A DNA stretch of 64,000 bases from Minicystis rosea (GTDB lineage: Bacteria > Myxococcota_A > Polyangia > Polyangiales > Polyangiaceae): the NCBI GenBank assembly GCA_001931535.1, contig CP016211.1:5501573-5565572 (forward strand). Reading direction: 5' to 3'. The translations under genes and the position numbers were made by a program. Below the pieces are notes generated by a model. That model was not told where the DNA came from. It saw only the letters and a program-made list of their open reading frames with translations, and did not search any database. This document shows positions 17,789 through 26,411 of this stretch, one piece after another; the stretch's first letter is position 1, and every line of letters starts with the position of its first letter.

Positions 17789-17897
17789 CGTCTCCTCCTT
17801 CGTCATCGGCGGGCCCTCACCACGTCGCGATTCCATCGCGCAGGCAAGGATGTTTCGCCGCTTCGGGCCTTCCGTTCGTCGCCTCGGGATGCGTGAA

Positions 17898-19271
17898 TCA
17901 ACCGGCCTGCACGCCCACGCGCGCGCGCACCGTCTCGACCAACGCGGAAAGCCGCGGTGACGTGCTCGGAAGGAACGGCGTCCACATCGGCGTGGGCTCG
18001 GGGATCTCGAGGAGCTCGGCCGGCAGGGCGGCGAGCTCGGCCTGCGCACGCGCGCGGATGGTCGCGATGGGCTCGGCGGTCTCCGTGCGTTTGCCCCCTG
18101 CCATCACGGGCACGAGCAGCGCTTCGGCGCGCTCGCCGTCCGCGAGCTCGGGCTGCTCGTCGGCGAGCGTGATCACGTCGCGCAGGAGCCGCCCGCCTGC
18201 GTCGCGCACGCGATAGACCTGATGCGGCCCGGGCAGCGTCCCCTTGCCCTCGGAGAACTTGGCGATGGGCATGGCCACACCGTCGCGATCGAGCTCGACC
18301 AACTTGTAGACCCCACCGAGCGAAGGCGCATCGATCGAGGTCACGAGATCGGTCCCCACGCCGTACATGTCGATGGGCGCGGAGGCCGCGCGCAGCTCGG
18401 CGATGCGGTACTCGTTGAGATCGCCCGACGCGACGATCTTCGCGGTGGAGCAGCCGTTGGCATCGAGGATCTTGCGCACCTCGCGCGAGAGCGCGAGCAG
18501 GTCGCCCGAGTCGAGCCGCACACCGCGGAGCTTGTCCTTCGCGATGCGGGCCGCGCGCTCCGCGCCGCGGAGCGTGTCGTACGTATCGATGAGCAGGATC
18601 GACGCATTGGGGAACGTCGCCACGTAGCCCTCGAACGCGGCCTCCTCCGAGGGGTGCGCCATCGTCCACATGTGCGCGGCCGTGCCCATCACCGGGATGC
18701 CGAAGCGCATGCCCGCCTCGACGTTGGACGTGCCCACGAAGCCCGCCGCATACGCAGCCCGGGCCGCGTCGACCGCCGCATCGGGATGGGTGCGCCGCGT
18801 ACCGAACTCGATGACCTGCGCATCACCGGCGGCGAGCACCACGCGCGCACCCTTGCTCGCGATCATGGTCGCGTGGTTCATCGCCGAGAGGAGGAACGTC
18901 TCGACGATCTGCGCCTCCACGATGGGCGCACGCACGCGGACCAGCGGCTCGGTCGCGAACACCGCCGTCCCTTCCTTCGCGGCCCACACGTCGCCGGTGA
19001 AGCGAAAGCGCCGGAGGAAATCGCAGAAATCGGGCGACATGGCGTCGCGCAGCGCCGGCACCGTCCCGAGGTACGCGATCTGCTCTTCGGTGAAGGAGAG
19101 CTCCTCCAAGTAACGGAGCACACGCTCGAGCCCCATCGACAGCAGGAAACGCCGCCGCCGCGGAAGGCGGCGCACGAACATCTCGCACGTGGCCGAGGCC
19201 GAGACGAGGCCGCGGTGGAAATATCCCGCAGCCATGGTGAGCTGATAGAGGTCGGTGTGCAGCGCGTCCAC
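17898..19271 (-). CDS. pncB: Nicotinate phosphoribosyltransferase
   Basis: 457 aa, GTG start. It makes nicotinate mononucleotide from nicotinate and PRPP with ATP support (Preiss-Handler NAD salvage). Family motifs: LHTDLYQLTMAAGYF near the start, EFGTRRTHPDAAVDAARAAY, GTSNVEAGMRFGIPVMGTAAH with the regulatory/catalytic His, GVRLDSGDLLALSREVR, IVASGDLNEYRI and YGVGTDLVTS. It is the first gene of the pncB-pncA-nudix-coaE run, and the direct partner of pncA in recycling nicotinamide. Confidence 0.95.
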   Translation of the reverse strand: MDALHTDLYQLTMAAGYFHRGLVSASATCEMFVRRLPRRRRFLLSMGLERVLRYLEELSFTEEQIAYLGTVPALRDAMSPDFCDFLRRFRFTGDVWAAKEGTAVFATEPLVRVRAPIVEAQIVETFLLSAMNHATMIASKGARVVLAAGDAQVIEFGTRRTHPDAAVDAARAAYAAGFVGTSNVEAGMRFGIPVMGTAAHMWTMAHPSEEAAFEGYVATFPNASILLIDTYDTLRGAERAARIAKDKLRGVRLDSGDLLALSREVRKILDANGCSTAKIVASGDLNEYRIAELRAASAPIDMYGVGTDLVTSIDAPSLGGVYKLVELDRDGVAMPIAKFSEGKGTLPGPHQVYRVRDAGGRLLRDVITLADEQPELADGERAEALLVPVMAGGKRTETAEPIATIRARAQAELAALPAELLEIPEPTPMWTPFLPSTSPRLSALVETVRARVGVQAG

Positions 19272-19349
19272 GACCCAGGGGTAAAGGGTCGCGCGGAAGG
19301 GGTCAATCGTCGCGGACCGATGGGCCTCCTCGTGCGGGCGCCGCGGCGA

Positions 19350-20066
19350 TCACGCGCGAAGCTCGAGGTAGCGCATCATGGCGCGGGTCAGCTCGTCGCT
19401 CAGCACCTCGTCGGTGACGACCACCTCGGCCACACCACCGGCGTCGAGCCCGTTGCGCTGCTCCAGCACGCTCGTCACCATGCGCAGCGCCATGCTCACG
19501 GCGAGCTCCGGATTGGGGTGCCCGATCTCGTTTCGCCGTGGCAAGAGCACCCCGAGGAGCGCGTGCGCGATGGCCGCAGCGGCGCGCGCGCGCCGCTCGG
19601 CGAAGCCTGGATCGGACGCGAGCTCCGCCGAGAACGCGAGCATCATCGGCCGGCGCTCGGCGAAGAGCCGCACCGAGAAGCTCACGAACGCTCGGATCAA
19701 CGAGGCCGTGGGCACGCCTTCCCAACGCGCCGGGTCGAGCGCGCTCTGGGCCGTGAGCACCGACTGCTCGCACGCGCGCTCGTGCAGCGTGCGGAGCAGC
19801 GCTTCCTTGTCGCGAAAGCGACCGTAGAAGCTGCCCACCGACGACTGCGCCGCCTGCGCCACCGCGGGCACCGTCAGCGCGGTCACGCCGCGCGTGCGGA
19901 TGATCTCCTCGGCCGCGTCGAGCAGCCGCGTGAGCGTGCGCTTGCTGCGATCCTGCTGCGGCTCGCGCACCCACCCGAGCGCCCCCGGCTCGGTCGCCTC
20001 TGCTGTCGGCGGCCGCGAGGGCCTCGACGAATCGAGGCGCTCGGCCGCGGCTGCGCGATGCGCCAC
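19350..20066 (-). CDS. TetR-family transcriptional regulator
   Basis: 238 aa from the GTG at 20066, 2 nt after the TGA of the upstream oxygenase gene, so the two are cotranscribed. The N-terminal helix-turn-helix is TLTRLLDAAEEIIRTRGVTA followed by LTVPAVAQAAQSSVGSFYGRF and KEALLRTLHERA; the rest is an all-helical ligand and dimer domain. An approximately 38-aa leader precedes the HTH. It probably represses its own operon through the palindrome upstream of the oxygenase gene; the ligand may be the oxygenase substrate or product. Confidence 0.92.
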   Translation of the reverse strand: MAHRAAAAERLDSSRPSRPPTAEATEPGALGWVREPQQDRSKRTLTRLLDAAEEIIRTRGVTALTVPAVAQAAQSSVGSFYGRFRDKEALLRTLHERACEQSVLTAQSALDPARWEGVPTASLIRAFVSFSVRLFAERRPMMLAFSAELASDPGFAERRARAAAAIAHALLGVLLPRRNEIGHPNPELAVSMALRMVTSVLEQRNGLDAGGVAEVVVTDEVLSDELTRAMMRYLELRA

Positions 20067-20068
20067 GA

Positions 20069-20938
20069 TCAGTACCCCACCAGGCTCTTCAGGTGGAAGT
20101 AGAGCGGCGTCTTGCTCTTGTCGTTCTTCCGCTTGAGCGGCCCGTTCATGAGCGGCAGATACGAGACGCAGCGCTCGCTGGCTTCGCCCGTCACCGAGGC
20201 CAGCGCGGTGCGGTGCCACATGCGCCCGTCGTGGAAGGTCAGATCGCCGGCCTCGGCCGTGATCGCGAGCTCGTTCTCGTCGGGCACGTCGTCGACGAAG
20301 TGCATCTTCTGCGTGAGCATCGAAGCGATGCTCTGGTTGTGCGTACACGGCAGCACGCGCAGGCCGCCGACCTCGAGCGGCGAGTCGCTGAAGTAGAAGC
20401 CCACGTTGAGATAACGGCGCGGCTTCTCGAAGTAGAAGATGTCGCGCAGGCTGTCCGTGTGCCAACCGAGGCGGTCGTACTTCGCGCCCGGCTCGTTGCG
20501 GAAGCGGTTCACCACCATGCCGTCGCGCTCGTCCTCGCCGATGCGGAAGTCGGAGCCGGCCACGTTGCAGATGGCCTTGAAGCGCGGGTCCTTCAAGAAC
20601 TCGTGGAGCCCTTCGCTCTGCAGCGAGGCGAAGGGGATGCGCTGCACGTAGCGCGTGCCGTCCGCGCGCGTGCCGAAGATGAGGGGCACGCCGTTGATCT
20701 GCTCCTTGCCCGACGCGATGATCGCCCGATCGATCTCGCGCACCGCATCGTAGAGCGCGAGCGCGCGGGCGCGCGGCACGAAGCGCTTGAAGCGGATGAA
20801 CCCGTAGGTCTCGAAGAAGTCGGCCTGCTCCGGCGTGATGCTGTCGCCGAACTCGAACTCGGGGATGTTGATGACCCGGTTGGCGCGCGGAAGCGCGCGG
20901 GAAGCAGCACGAGGAGCAGTGGACGTGACGACCTGCAT
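20069..20938 (-). CDS. Phytanoyl-CoA dioxygenase (PhyH) family protein
   Basis: 289 aa. PhyH enzymes are Fe(II)/2-oxoglutarate oxygenases hydroxylating lipids, secondary metabolites or small molecules. The iron triad is visible: H160 and D162 in GWHTDSL, and the distal His in FHDGRMWHRTA (about 236-242). The ATG at 20938 has GGAGG 5 nt upstream; the TTG start at 20950 would place the site inside the gene. It heads a two-gene operon with the TetR regulator and is preceded by the only clearly AT-rich promoter/operator in this part of the window. Substrate unknown. Confidence 0.9.
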   Translation of the reverse strand: MQVVTSTAPRAASRALPRANRVINIPEFEFGDSITPEQADFFETYGFIRFKRFVPRARALALYDAVREIDRAIIASGKEQINGVPLIFGTRADGTRYVQRIPFASLQSEGLHEFLKDPRFKAICNVAGSDFRIGEDERDGMVVNRFRNEPGAKYDRLGWHTDSLRDIFYFEKPRRYLNVGFYFSDSPLEVGGLRVLPCTHNQSIASMLTQKMHFVDDVPDENELAITAEAGDLTFHDGRMWHRTALASVTGEASERCVSYLPLMNGPLKRKNDKSKTPLYFHLKSLVGY

Positions 20939-20951
20939 GGGAGCCTCCAAG

Positions 20952-20979
20952 AATTAGAACTAGAACCATCATTCTAATT
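20952..20979. promoter_or_regulatory. Probable TetR operator
   Basis: Perfect 8-bp inverted repeat AATTAGAA/TTCTAATT (20952-20959 and 20972-20979) with a 12-bp spacer, AT-rich in a very GC-rich context, with a tandem TAGAAC-TAGAAC inside. It covers the candidate -10 and lies 13 bp before the PhyH ATG, as expected for autorepression by the downstream TetR. Confidence 0.6.
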
Positions 20980-20996
20980 TCGAGACGCGCTGTCAA
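20968..20996 (-). promoter_or_regulatory. Sigma-70-type promoter of the phyH-tetR operon
   Basis: On the minus strand a perfect TTGACA (-35, plus coordinates 20991-20996) is followed after 17 bp by AATGAT (-10, 20968-20973, 4/6 match). The -10 lies within the palindrome, so repressor binding would exclude RNA polymerase. Confidence 0.55.
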
Positions 20997-21026
20997 GGGC
21001 GATCGAGCGCACACTTCGGGACTGCT

Positions 21027-21040
21027 CGGGTGATCACCCG
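21027..21040. promoter_or_regulatory. Perfect 14-bp palindrome upstream of the caspase-like gene
   Basis: CGGGTGATCACCCG is self-complementary, 100 bp before the ATG at 21140 and 30 bp beyond the divergent promoter -35. It could be an operator for either gene. No regulator can be assigned. Confidence 0.35.
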
Positions 21041-21139
21041 TTTGTAATGGCGTGCAATGCCAGAAACGGTGCCTCCTCGCGTATTGGTGGAACGAGCCGG
21101 CCAGCGGGCAGGTCGGCGTGTTCACCAAGCGGAGGCCCC

Positions 21140-22564
21140 ATGCTCAACAACGAAGGTTACGCGCTGCTCATCGGCATCGACGACTACAGCGCCTTCGATC
21201 GGTCGCGCGAACAGGAGCTCGGCACGAGCGATCTCCTCGGGAGCCGCAACGACGTACGCACGTTCTGGCGTCTTTGCCGCAAGCTCGGGATGAGGCCCGA
21301 GAACATCCGCGTGCTGGCGAGCCCGCCCCTCGCGTTCGACGAGCTCGAGGGCGCCATCCCCGAGAACGTCGGGCCGGCAACGGCCACGGAGATCCTCGAC
21401 AAGGCCGGCTGGCTCGCGTCGATGCTCAAGCAGCCTTCGCGACCGACGGGCTTGATGACCTACTCGGGGCACGGGGACATCGAGCCTGCGAAGGGCCTCG
21501 TCCTTTGCCCGACGGACATTTGTCACGATCGGGGTGGGGTGCTCGAGAACGCGGTCTCGCTCCGCACGCTCAACGAGATCATCGACGGCGCGGGGGAGAA
21601 CCTCACCATCGTGCTCGACACTTGCCACTCGGGCAGCGCGCTCGCCGCGGAAGACGCTCCGCAGAAGGGTCGTCCCCTCTCGCTGCTCCAGCGCTCGGCG
21701 TCGGAGCTCGGCGCGACGCTCGGGCTGACACCGCCGCTCGACACCATCGACGCGCGCGTGCTCGCGGCGGCGCGGCACGATCAAGTGGCTTATCAGTCGG
21801 AGCTCGATGGACGCTTCCGCGGCGTCTTCTCGTGGGCCGTGTGCGCCGCGATGGAGCAGTGGAAGATGACGCCCGAGGGCAACACCACGCGCCTCGACGT
21901 GAGCTACGGCAAGCTCATCGAGACCACGCAGCGCCTCGTCTCCGCGCTCTGGTTCGATCAGAAGCCGGAGCTGCGCGGGCCTGCGGGGCTCGCCGATCTC
22001 GCCGTCTTCCACCCGGGGCTCGAGGGGCACGCGCACGAGACCCACGATCGGCCGAACGCCAAGTTCCTCACGCAGCAGATCGATCCGGGCTGGAAGGATT
22101 ACACGCTCTACTCGGTGAGCCTCCCCAACGGGACGTCGATCGGCAAGGTGCTCGTCACCAACACGGCCGGCGCCGGCTACACCGCGAACCGCGAGTATTG
22201 GTACCTCACGTCGAACCCGACGATGAGCAACGGCCTCGTCTTCACCGGGGCGGCGCCGGAGTACTGGTCGAACCCGCCCTCGGGCCTGGGCACGCTCTCG
22301 TTCAAGACCAACCGGACCCCGACGTGGACGAGCGGCACGCCGAGCTCCAGCACCAGCATCCTCCTCGAGACGAACGCGCTCACAGGCGATCGGATCGGGA
22401 TCAACTGGCAGATGACCGCATCGCACGGCACGTGGGGTGGATCGATCACCTGGTGGCACAACAGCCAGACGAACATCTTCGCGCCGAGCACGACGGACAC
22501 GCTCACGTACGGAACCCCCGCGTCGGGGACTTGGTACTACTACACGACCGCGCCGCTCCCCTGA
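21140..22564 (+). CDS. Caspase-family (peptidase C14) protein with a C-terminal beta-rich domain
   Basis: 474 aa. The N-terminal ~300 residues form a caspase/metacaspase-like domain: YALLIGIDDYSAF at the first strand, catalytic His in TYSGHGD (H111) and Cys in VLDTCHSGSA (C162), followed by AAARHDQVAYQ. Such proteases cleave proteins after specific residues and act in bacterial stress or defence. The last ~170 residues (from about 300) are rich in Ser, Thr, Trp, Asn and Gly (for example ANREYWYLTSNPTMSNG), suggesting a beta-sandwich or carbohydrate-binding-like module of unknown identity. No signal peptide. The ATG has GGAGG 5 nt upstream; the ORF extension to 21047 is rejected. Confidence 0.88.
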   Translation: MLNNEGYALLIGIDDYSAFDRSREQELGTSDLLGSRNDVRTFWRLCRKLGMRPENIRVLASPPLAFDELEGAIPENVGPATATEILDKAGWLASMLKQPSRPTGLMTYSGHGDIEPAKGLVLCPTDICHDRGGVLENAVSLRTLNEIIDGAGENLTIVLDTCHSGSALAAEDAPQKGRPLSLLQRSASELGATLGLTPPLDTIDARVLAAARHDQVAYQSELDGRFRGVFSWAVCAAMEQWKMTPEGNTTRLDVSYGKLIETTQRLVSALWFDQKPELRGPAGLADLAVFHPGLEGHAHETHDRPNAKFLTQQIDPGWKDYTLYSVSLPNGTSIGKVLVTNTAGAGYTANREYWYLTSNPTMSNGLVFTGAAPEYWSNPPSGLGTLSFKTNRTPTWTSGTPSSSTSILLETNALTGDRIGINWQMTASHGTWGGSITWWHNSQTNIFAPSTTDTLTYGTPASGTWYYYTTAPLP

Positions 22565-22841
22565 GCCGCTCGGCATCGAGATCACGGCGGGGACACGCAT
22601 CTTCGCCGTGCGCTTCGTGTGGCTTCGCTTCGATCGGATCGCCCGCGCCTCATGCCCCGAGCGCGGCCGATCCTCGCACGATCCATCGAGATTTCAGGCA
22701 CGCTTCGCAGGAGCGGGCCCGACGTTCGCCTCCGCCGTCGAGCCCCTTCTGCGCTGCGTGTCCGAGGCCTTCTCGTCGCTGCGCGCCGGATGGTGCTCAT
22801 GCGAAGACGCGCGCCGCGCGTGAATCAACGTGATCGCGTCG

Positions 22842-25394
22842 TCACAGGGAGCGCACGAGGCGCATGCCGACGCTCACGCGCCGGAGATCGGCGCGCGCGG
22901 CGAAGCGGAAGGCGGAGCGGCTCGTGTTGAGGGGGCTCATCCAAGCGCCGCCGCGGACCGAGCGCAGCGCGTTGCCGTCGGCGGGCTCCTCGGCGAGCGA
23001 GAGGCGACCGTCGTCGACGCGCGGGCCCTCGCGCCGCCAGATGTTGGCGCACCACTCGCGCACGTTGCCCGCGAGCCCGCGAATGCCGTACGGGCTCTCG
23101 TCGAGCGGATAGTCGGTGACACGGGCGACGACGAGCTCGCCGCTCTTGCTGTCGGCGGTGCACGCGAAGGTCGCGTCGAGGTGATCGCCCCAGGGGCCGA
23201 AGCGGCCGTCGACGCCGCGCGCGGCCTTCTCCCGCTCGAGCTCGTTGGGCAGGCGCCACGGCTTGCCGGTGCGCTTCGCGAGCCACTCGGCGTAGGCGGT
23301 CGCGCTGTACCAATCGATGGCCACCACCGGCGCGTCCGCATCCTGCTCGCCGGGCGTGAGCAGGAAGCGGCCCTCGGGATCGCGGCGCAGCGCGAGCTCC
23401 GCGGCGCGCGCGTCGCCCATGCCGATCGCCGATTTGGGGCACGCCGCGATCGCATCCGCTTCGCGCCGGGCCGCGACGAGGTCGTTGAGGAAGTCGACGT
23501 ACTCCTGGTTCGTCACCGGGAAGCGACGCATCACGAAGCCGTCGATCCACACGCGCGACGCGGGCAAGCTGTCGCCGGCCTCGGAGTCACCGCCGATCCA
23601 ACAGAAGCCGGCGGGCACGTAGCAGTCGTCGGGGCCGAGCTCGCCTTCGACCGGGAGCACGAGCGGATGCGGCTCGCGCTCACCGGGCGCGCACGCTTCC
23701 CAGTGGTTGCCGCGCTCGATGAGGACCGGATAGATGACCTCGGCGCGGCCCGGCGCCTGGACGCGCAGGCGGTAGCTGCCGCGCACGATCGGCACGGCGC
23801 GGAGCGGCGTCGTGCCGAGCACGCCCTCGTCGATGGGGACGAGACGACGATCGTGGAGCGCATAGCGCTCCACCCGTACGACGGCGCCCGGCGGCTCGGT
23901 GCTCAACGTGAGCGAGCCTTCACCGCGGAGGAAGGCCGTGTGCCGCCCGCGATCGTGGGCGCGGACCAGCGCTTGGTAGCGCGCGGCGTCCTCGTCGTGA
24001 TGCGCGAGCTCTGCGGCGGAGAGGCGCTCGCTATAGTGATCGGCGAGGAGCGCGTGCGCTTCGGGGAGCTCGGGATAGAGGGTGAGCGCGCCGTGCACCG
24101 TCTGCAGCCACTCGGTCTCGTGCAGCGCAGCCTCGCGACCGAGGCGCGCGGACTCGTCTTCGAGCTCCCAACCCGGGCGCTTCTTCTCGATCGGATCGAA
24201 GGGCTGCACGCCGGCGAGGAGCGCCTGCGCCTCCTCGCGACGAAGCGCCGCGCGCCGCCGGAGGTCGGCGATCTTCGGCTCGATCGCGCGCGCCTCGGCC
24301 AAGACGGCGAGCGCTTGCTCGCGACGGCGCGCGCCTTCGAGGAACGCGAAGAGCTCACGCGCGAGCGGCTCGGCGTCGGGATAACGATCGCGGATTTCGC
24401 GCGCCATCGCGCGCTCGCAGAGAGCCACGAGCTCCGCGGGCACGGGCGGGCGCGCCACGAGCACCTCGGCGAGCGGCGGAGGCGGCCCGTTGATCACCTG
24501 GCGGAGCACGCCGACGCTGCTCCCGTCGTAGGGAACGCGGCCCGAGAGCAGGTGGAACAAGATGGCGCCGAGCGCGTAGACATCGCTGTGCGGCCCGTGC
24601 AGCTCGCGCTGCCCGCGCGCCTGCTCCGGCGGCATGTACGCGGGCGTGCCCAAGATGTCGCCCATGCGGGTGAGGCTCGCGGGCAGGTCCTCGGAGACGA
24701 AATCCATGTCGTCTTCCTTGGAGCCATCCATGGTGTCTTCCTTGACGCCCACGCGACGCGCGAGGCCCCAGTCCATCACCAGGACCTCGCCGAACTCACC
24801 GACCATGAGGTTGTCGGGCTTGAGATCGCGGTGCATCACGCCGCGGCTGTGCGCGAAGGCGACCGCTTGGCAGATGCGCGCGAACGCATCGAGCAGGCGG
24901 CGGAACGTCCATCCGCTGCCGGCCTCGCGGAAGCCATCGACGTCCGAGGCCGCGTGGACCTCGTTGATCACGTCACGCAACGTCCGGCCGCGGACTTCTT
25001 TCATGGTGAACCAGAGGCGGCCATCATCGAGCTCGCCCTGGTCGTGAACGGCGACGATCCCGGGATGCTGCAAATCTGCAGTAATCCGGGCCTCGGTGAG
25101 GAAGCGGGCGCGGAGGTGCTGGGAGCGGCAGAGCTCGCTGCGCTGGACCTTCATCGCCAAGACGCGATCGAGGACGCAGTCGTTGACCCGCCACACCTCG
25201 CCGAACGATCCGGAGGCGATGCGCCCGACGAGCGCATAACGCGCAGGAAGGACGACATCGCGCCCGGCGATCTCCGCGGCGTGGCTCTGCTGAACCAGCG
25301 GCGCTTTGAACGTCCTGGCAACGGCGCTGTGCGCGCCGGGAAGCGTCTCCGGGATGGGCACCGTGGGAGGCCCGCGTTCCGCCACGCTCCACAC
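22842..25394 (-). CDS. Ser/Thr protein kinase fused to an FGE/SUMF1-like domain
   Basis: 850 aa. Kinase domain: glycine loop GRIASGSFGEV (57-67), Lys in AMKVQ (82), HRDLKPDN (188-195), then DWG in place of DFG (208-210), and GTPAYMPPEQARG. A helical and PEGA-like middle region (LSTEPPGAVVRV to YRLRVQAPGRAEVIYPV) leads to a C-terminal formylglycine-generating-enzyme-like domain (about 585-850) with RVWIDGFVMRRFPVTNQEYVDF-type start, WRLPNELEREKAARG and GNVREW, RGGAW. These fusions are common in myxobacteria; the FGE-like domain usually binds or senses rather than activating sulfatases. No TM segment is seen. Divergent from the FHA gene by 27 bp. GTG start, uncertain. Confidence 0.92.
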   Translation of the reverse strand: MWSVAERGPPTVPIPETLPGAHSAVARTFKAPLVQQSHAAEIAGRDVVLPARYALVGRIASGSFGEVWRVNDCVLDRVLAMKVQRSELCRSQHLRARFLTEARITADLQHPGIVAVHDQGELDDGRLWFTMKEVRGRTLRDVINEVHAASDVDGFREAGSGWTFRRLLDAFARICQAVAFAHSRGVMHRDLKPDNLMVGEFGEVLVMDWGLARRVGVKEDTMDGSKEDDMDFVSEDLPASLTRMGDILGTPAYMPPEQARGQRELHGPHSDVYALGAILFHLLSGRVPYDGSSVGVLRQVINGPPPPLAEVLVARPPVPAELVALCERAMAREIRDRYPDAEPLARELFAFLEGARRREQALAVLAEARAIEPKIADLRRRAALRREEAQALLAGVQPFDPIEKKRPGWELEDESARLGREAALHETEWLQTVHGALTLYPELPEAHALLADHYSERLSAAELAHHDEDAARYQALVRAHDRGRHTAFLRGEGSLTLSTEPPGAVVRVERYALHDRRLVPIDEGVLGTTPLRAVPIVRGSYRLRVQAPGRAEVIYPVLIERGNHWEACAPGEREPHPLVLPVEGELGPDDCYVPAGFCWIGGDSEAGDSLPASRVWIDGFVMRRFPVTNQEYVDFLNDLVAARREADAIAACPKSAIGMGDARAAELALRRDPEGRFLLTPGEQDADAPVVAIDWYSATAYAEWLAKRTGKPWRLPNELEREKAARGVDGRFGPWGDHLDATFACTADSKSGELVVARVTDYPLDESPYGIRGLAGNVREWCANIWRREGPRVDDGRLSLAEEPADGNALRSVRGGAWMSPLNTSRSAFRFAARADLRRVSVGMRLVRSL

Positions 25395-25421
25395 CTATCA
25401 CGGCGGCGATTGCAGGAGTAG

Positions 25422-26357
25422 ATGAGCCGGCGTAGCGTTCAGGCTGCGGTGGGCGTCCTCAAGCAGTCGGGATTGGATCAGGGCTTCACGATGGGGTCGC
25501 GGTGCCTGCTCGGGCGGCACCCGGCCTGCGACGTGCTGGTCGACAATCCGCGGGTTTCCGCGGAGCACGCCAGCGTTCGCTGGGTCGAGGGGCGCTGGGA
25601 GCTACGGGACCTCGGGAGCCGGAACGGTACCTTCGTCCAGGGCCGACGGCTCGGGCCGGGGGAGCGCGCCAGCTTGGCTCCAGGCACCATCTTCTCACTC
25701 GGAGGCGAAGTCGATCTGGTCCTCGCAGACGACACGCCGCCGGTGGCCAGCGCGCGCCACGCGAAGACGGGCGTGATTCGCTTCGCCACCGACGGGATGT
25801 TGGTGCTGCCCGACGAAGATCGTCCCGAGGTGAGCATCTTCGAGGACGCCATCGGCCGCTGGGTCGCCGAGCACGGTGACGAGACGCGCGTCGTGCGCGC
25901 CAACGAGGTCGTCGTCGCCGACGGCGATGGTTGGATCGTCGATCTGCCGACGACCGCGGGCCCGACATGGGAAGCGAGCGCGTTCGCGCCCACGCTCGAG
26001 TCGATCACGCTGAGCTTCGCCGTGAGCCGCGACGAGGAGCACATCGAGGTGACCGTGCTCCACAGCGGCAAAGCCGAGAAGCTGCCGCCGCGATCGCATC
26101 ACTACCTGTTGCTCACGCTGGCGCGCGCGCGGATCGACGACCCGTCGTCGTCGCCCGGCGAGCGCGGCTGGGTCGATCGCGACGAGCTCTGCCGCATGCT
26201 CGCGACCGAACCGGGCATGCTCAACGTCGACGTCTTCCGCGCGCGCCGCCAGCTCGCCGAAATGGGCGTGCACGGCGCCGCGGGCATCGTCGCGCGCCGC
26301 CCGGGGACGGGTCAGCTCCGTCTCGGGACGGATCGCGTGGTGGTCGGCAAGCTGTAG
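25422..26357 (+). CDS. FHA-domain protein with C-terminal winged-helix-like region
   Basis: 311 aa. FHA domains bind phosphothreonine. Signature residues: LGRHPACDVLVDNPRVSAEH (about 30-49) and LGSRNGTFVQGRRL (about 63-76). The middle is acidic and unassigned. The C-terminus (PRSHHYLLLTLARARIDD to VFRARRQLAEMGV) resembles the winged-helix DNA-binding region found on some myxobacterial FHA proteins. It starts 27 bp from the divergent kinase-FGE gene, making it a likely phosphorylation-dependent partner or transcription factor. Confidence 0.88.
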   Translation: MSRRSVQAAVGVLKQSGLDQGFTMGSRCLLGRHPACDVLVDNPRVSAEHASVRWVEGRWELRDLGSRNGTFVQGRRLGPGERASLAPGTIFSLGGEVDLVLADDTPPVASARHAKTGVIRFATDGMLVLPDEDRPEVSIFEDAIGRWVAEHGDETRVVRANEVVVADGDGWIVDLPTTAGPTWEASAFAPTLESITLSFAVSRDEEHIEVTVLHSGKAEKLPPRSHHYLLLTLARARIDDPSSSPGERGWVDRDELCRMLATEPGMLNVDVFRARRQLAEMGVHGAAGIVARRPGTGQLRLGTDRVVVGKL

Positions 26358-26411
26358 CGAGCAGACGACGGGCGTGGATCGATTCGGCCTCGCCGGTTAA
26401 GCTGCGCCGCC

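Noticed and set aside
19350..21128. 592-codon frame that includes the TetR gene
   Set aside because: Its upstream half is the wrong frame of the PhyH gene; the TetR gene starts at the GTG at 20066.
22830..25421. 863-codon plus-strand frame opposite the kinase-FGE gene
   Set aside because: No domain motifs; the minus strand encodes a clear kinase and FGE domain.
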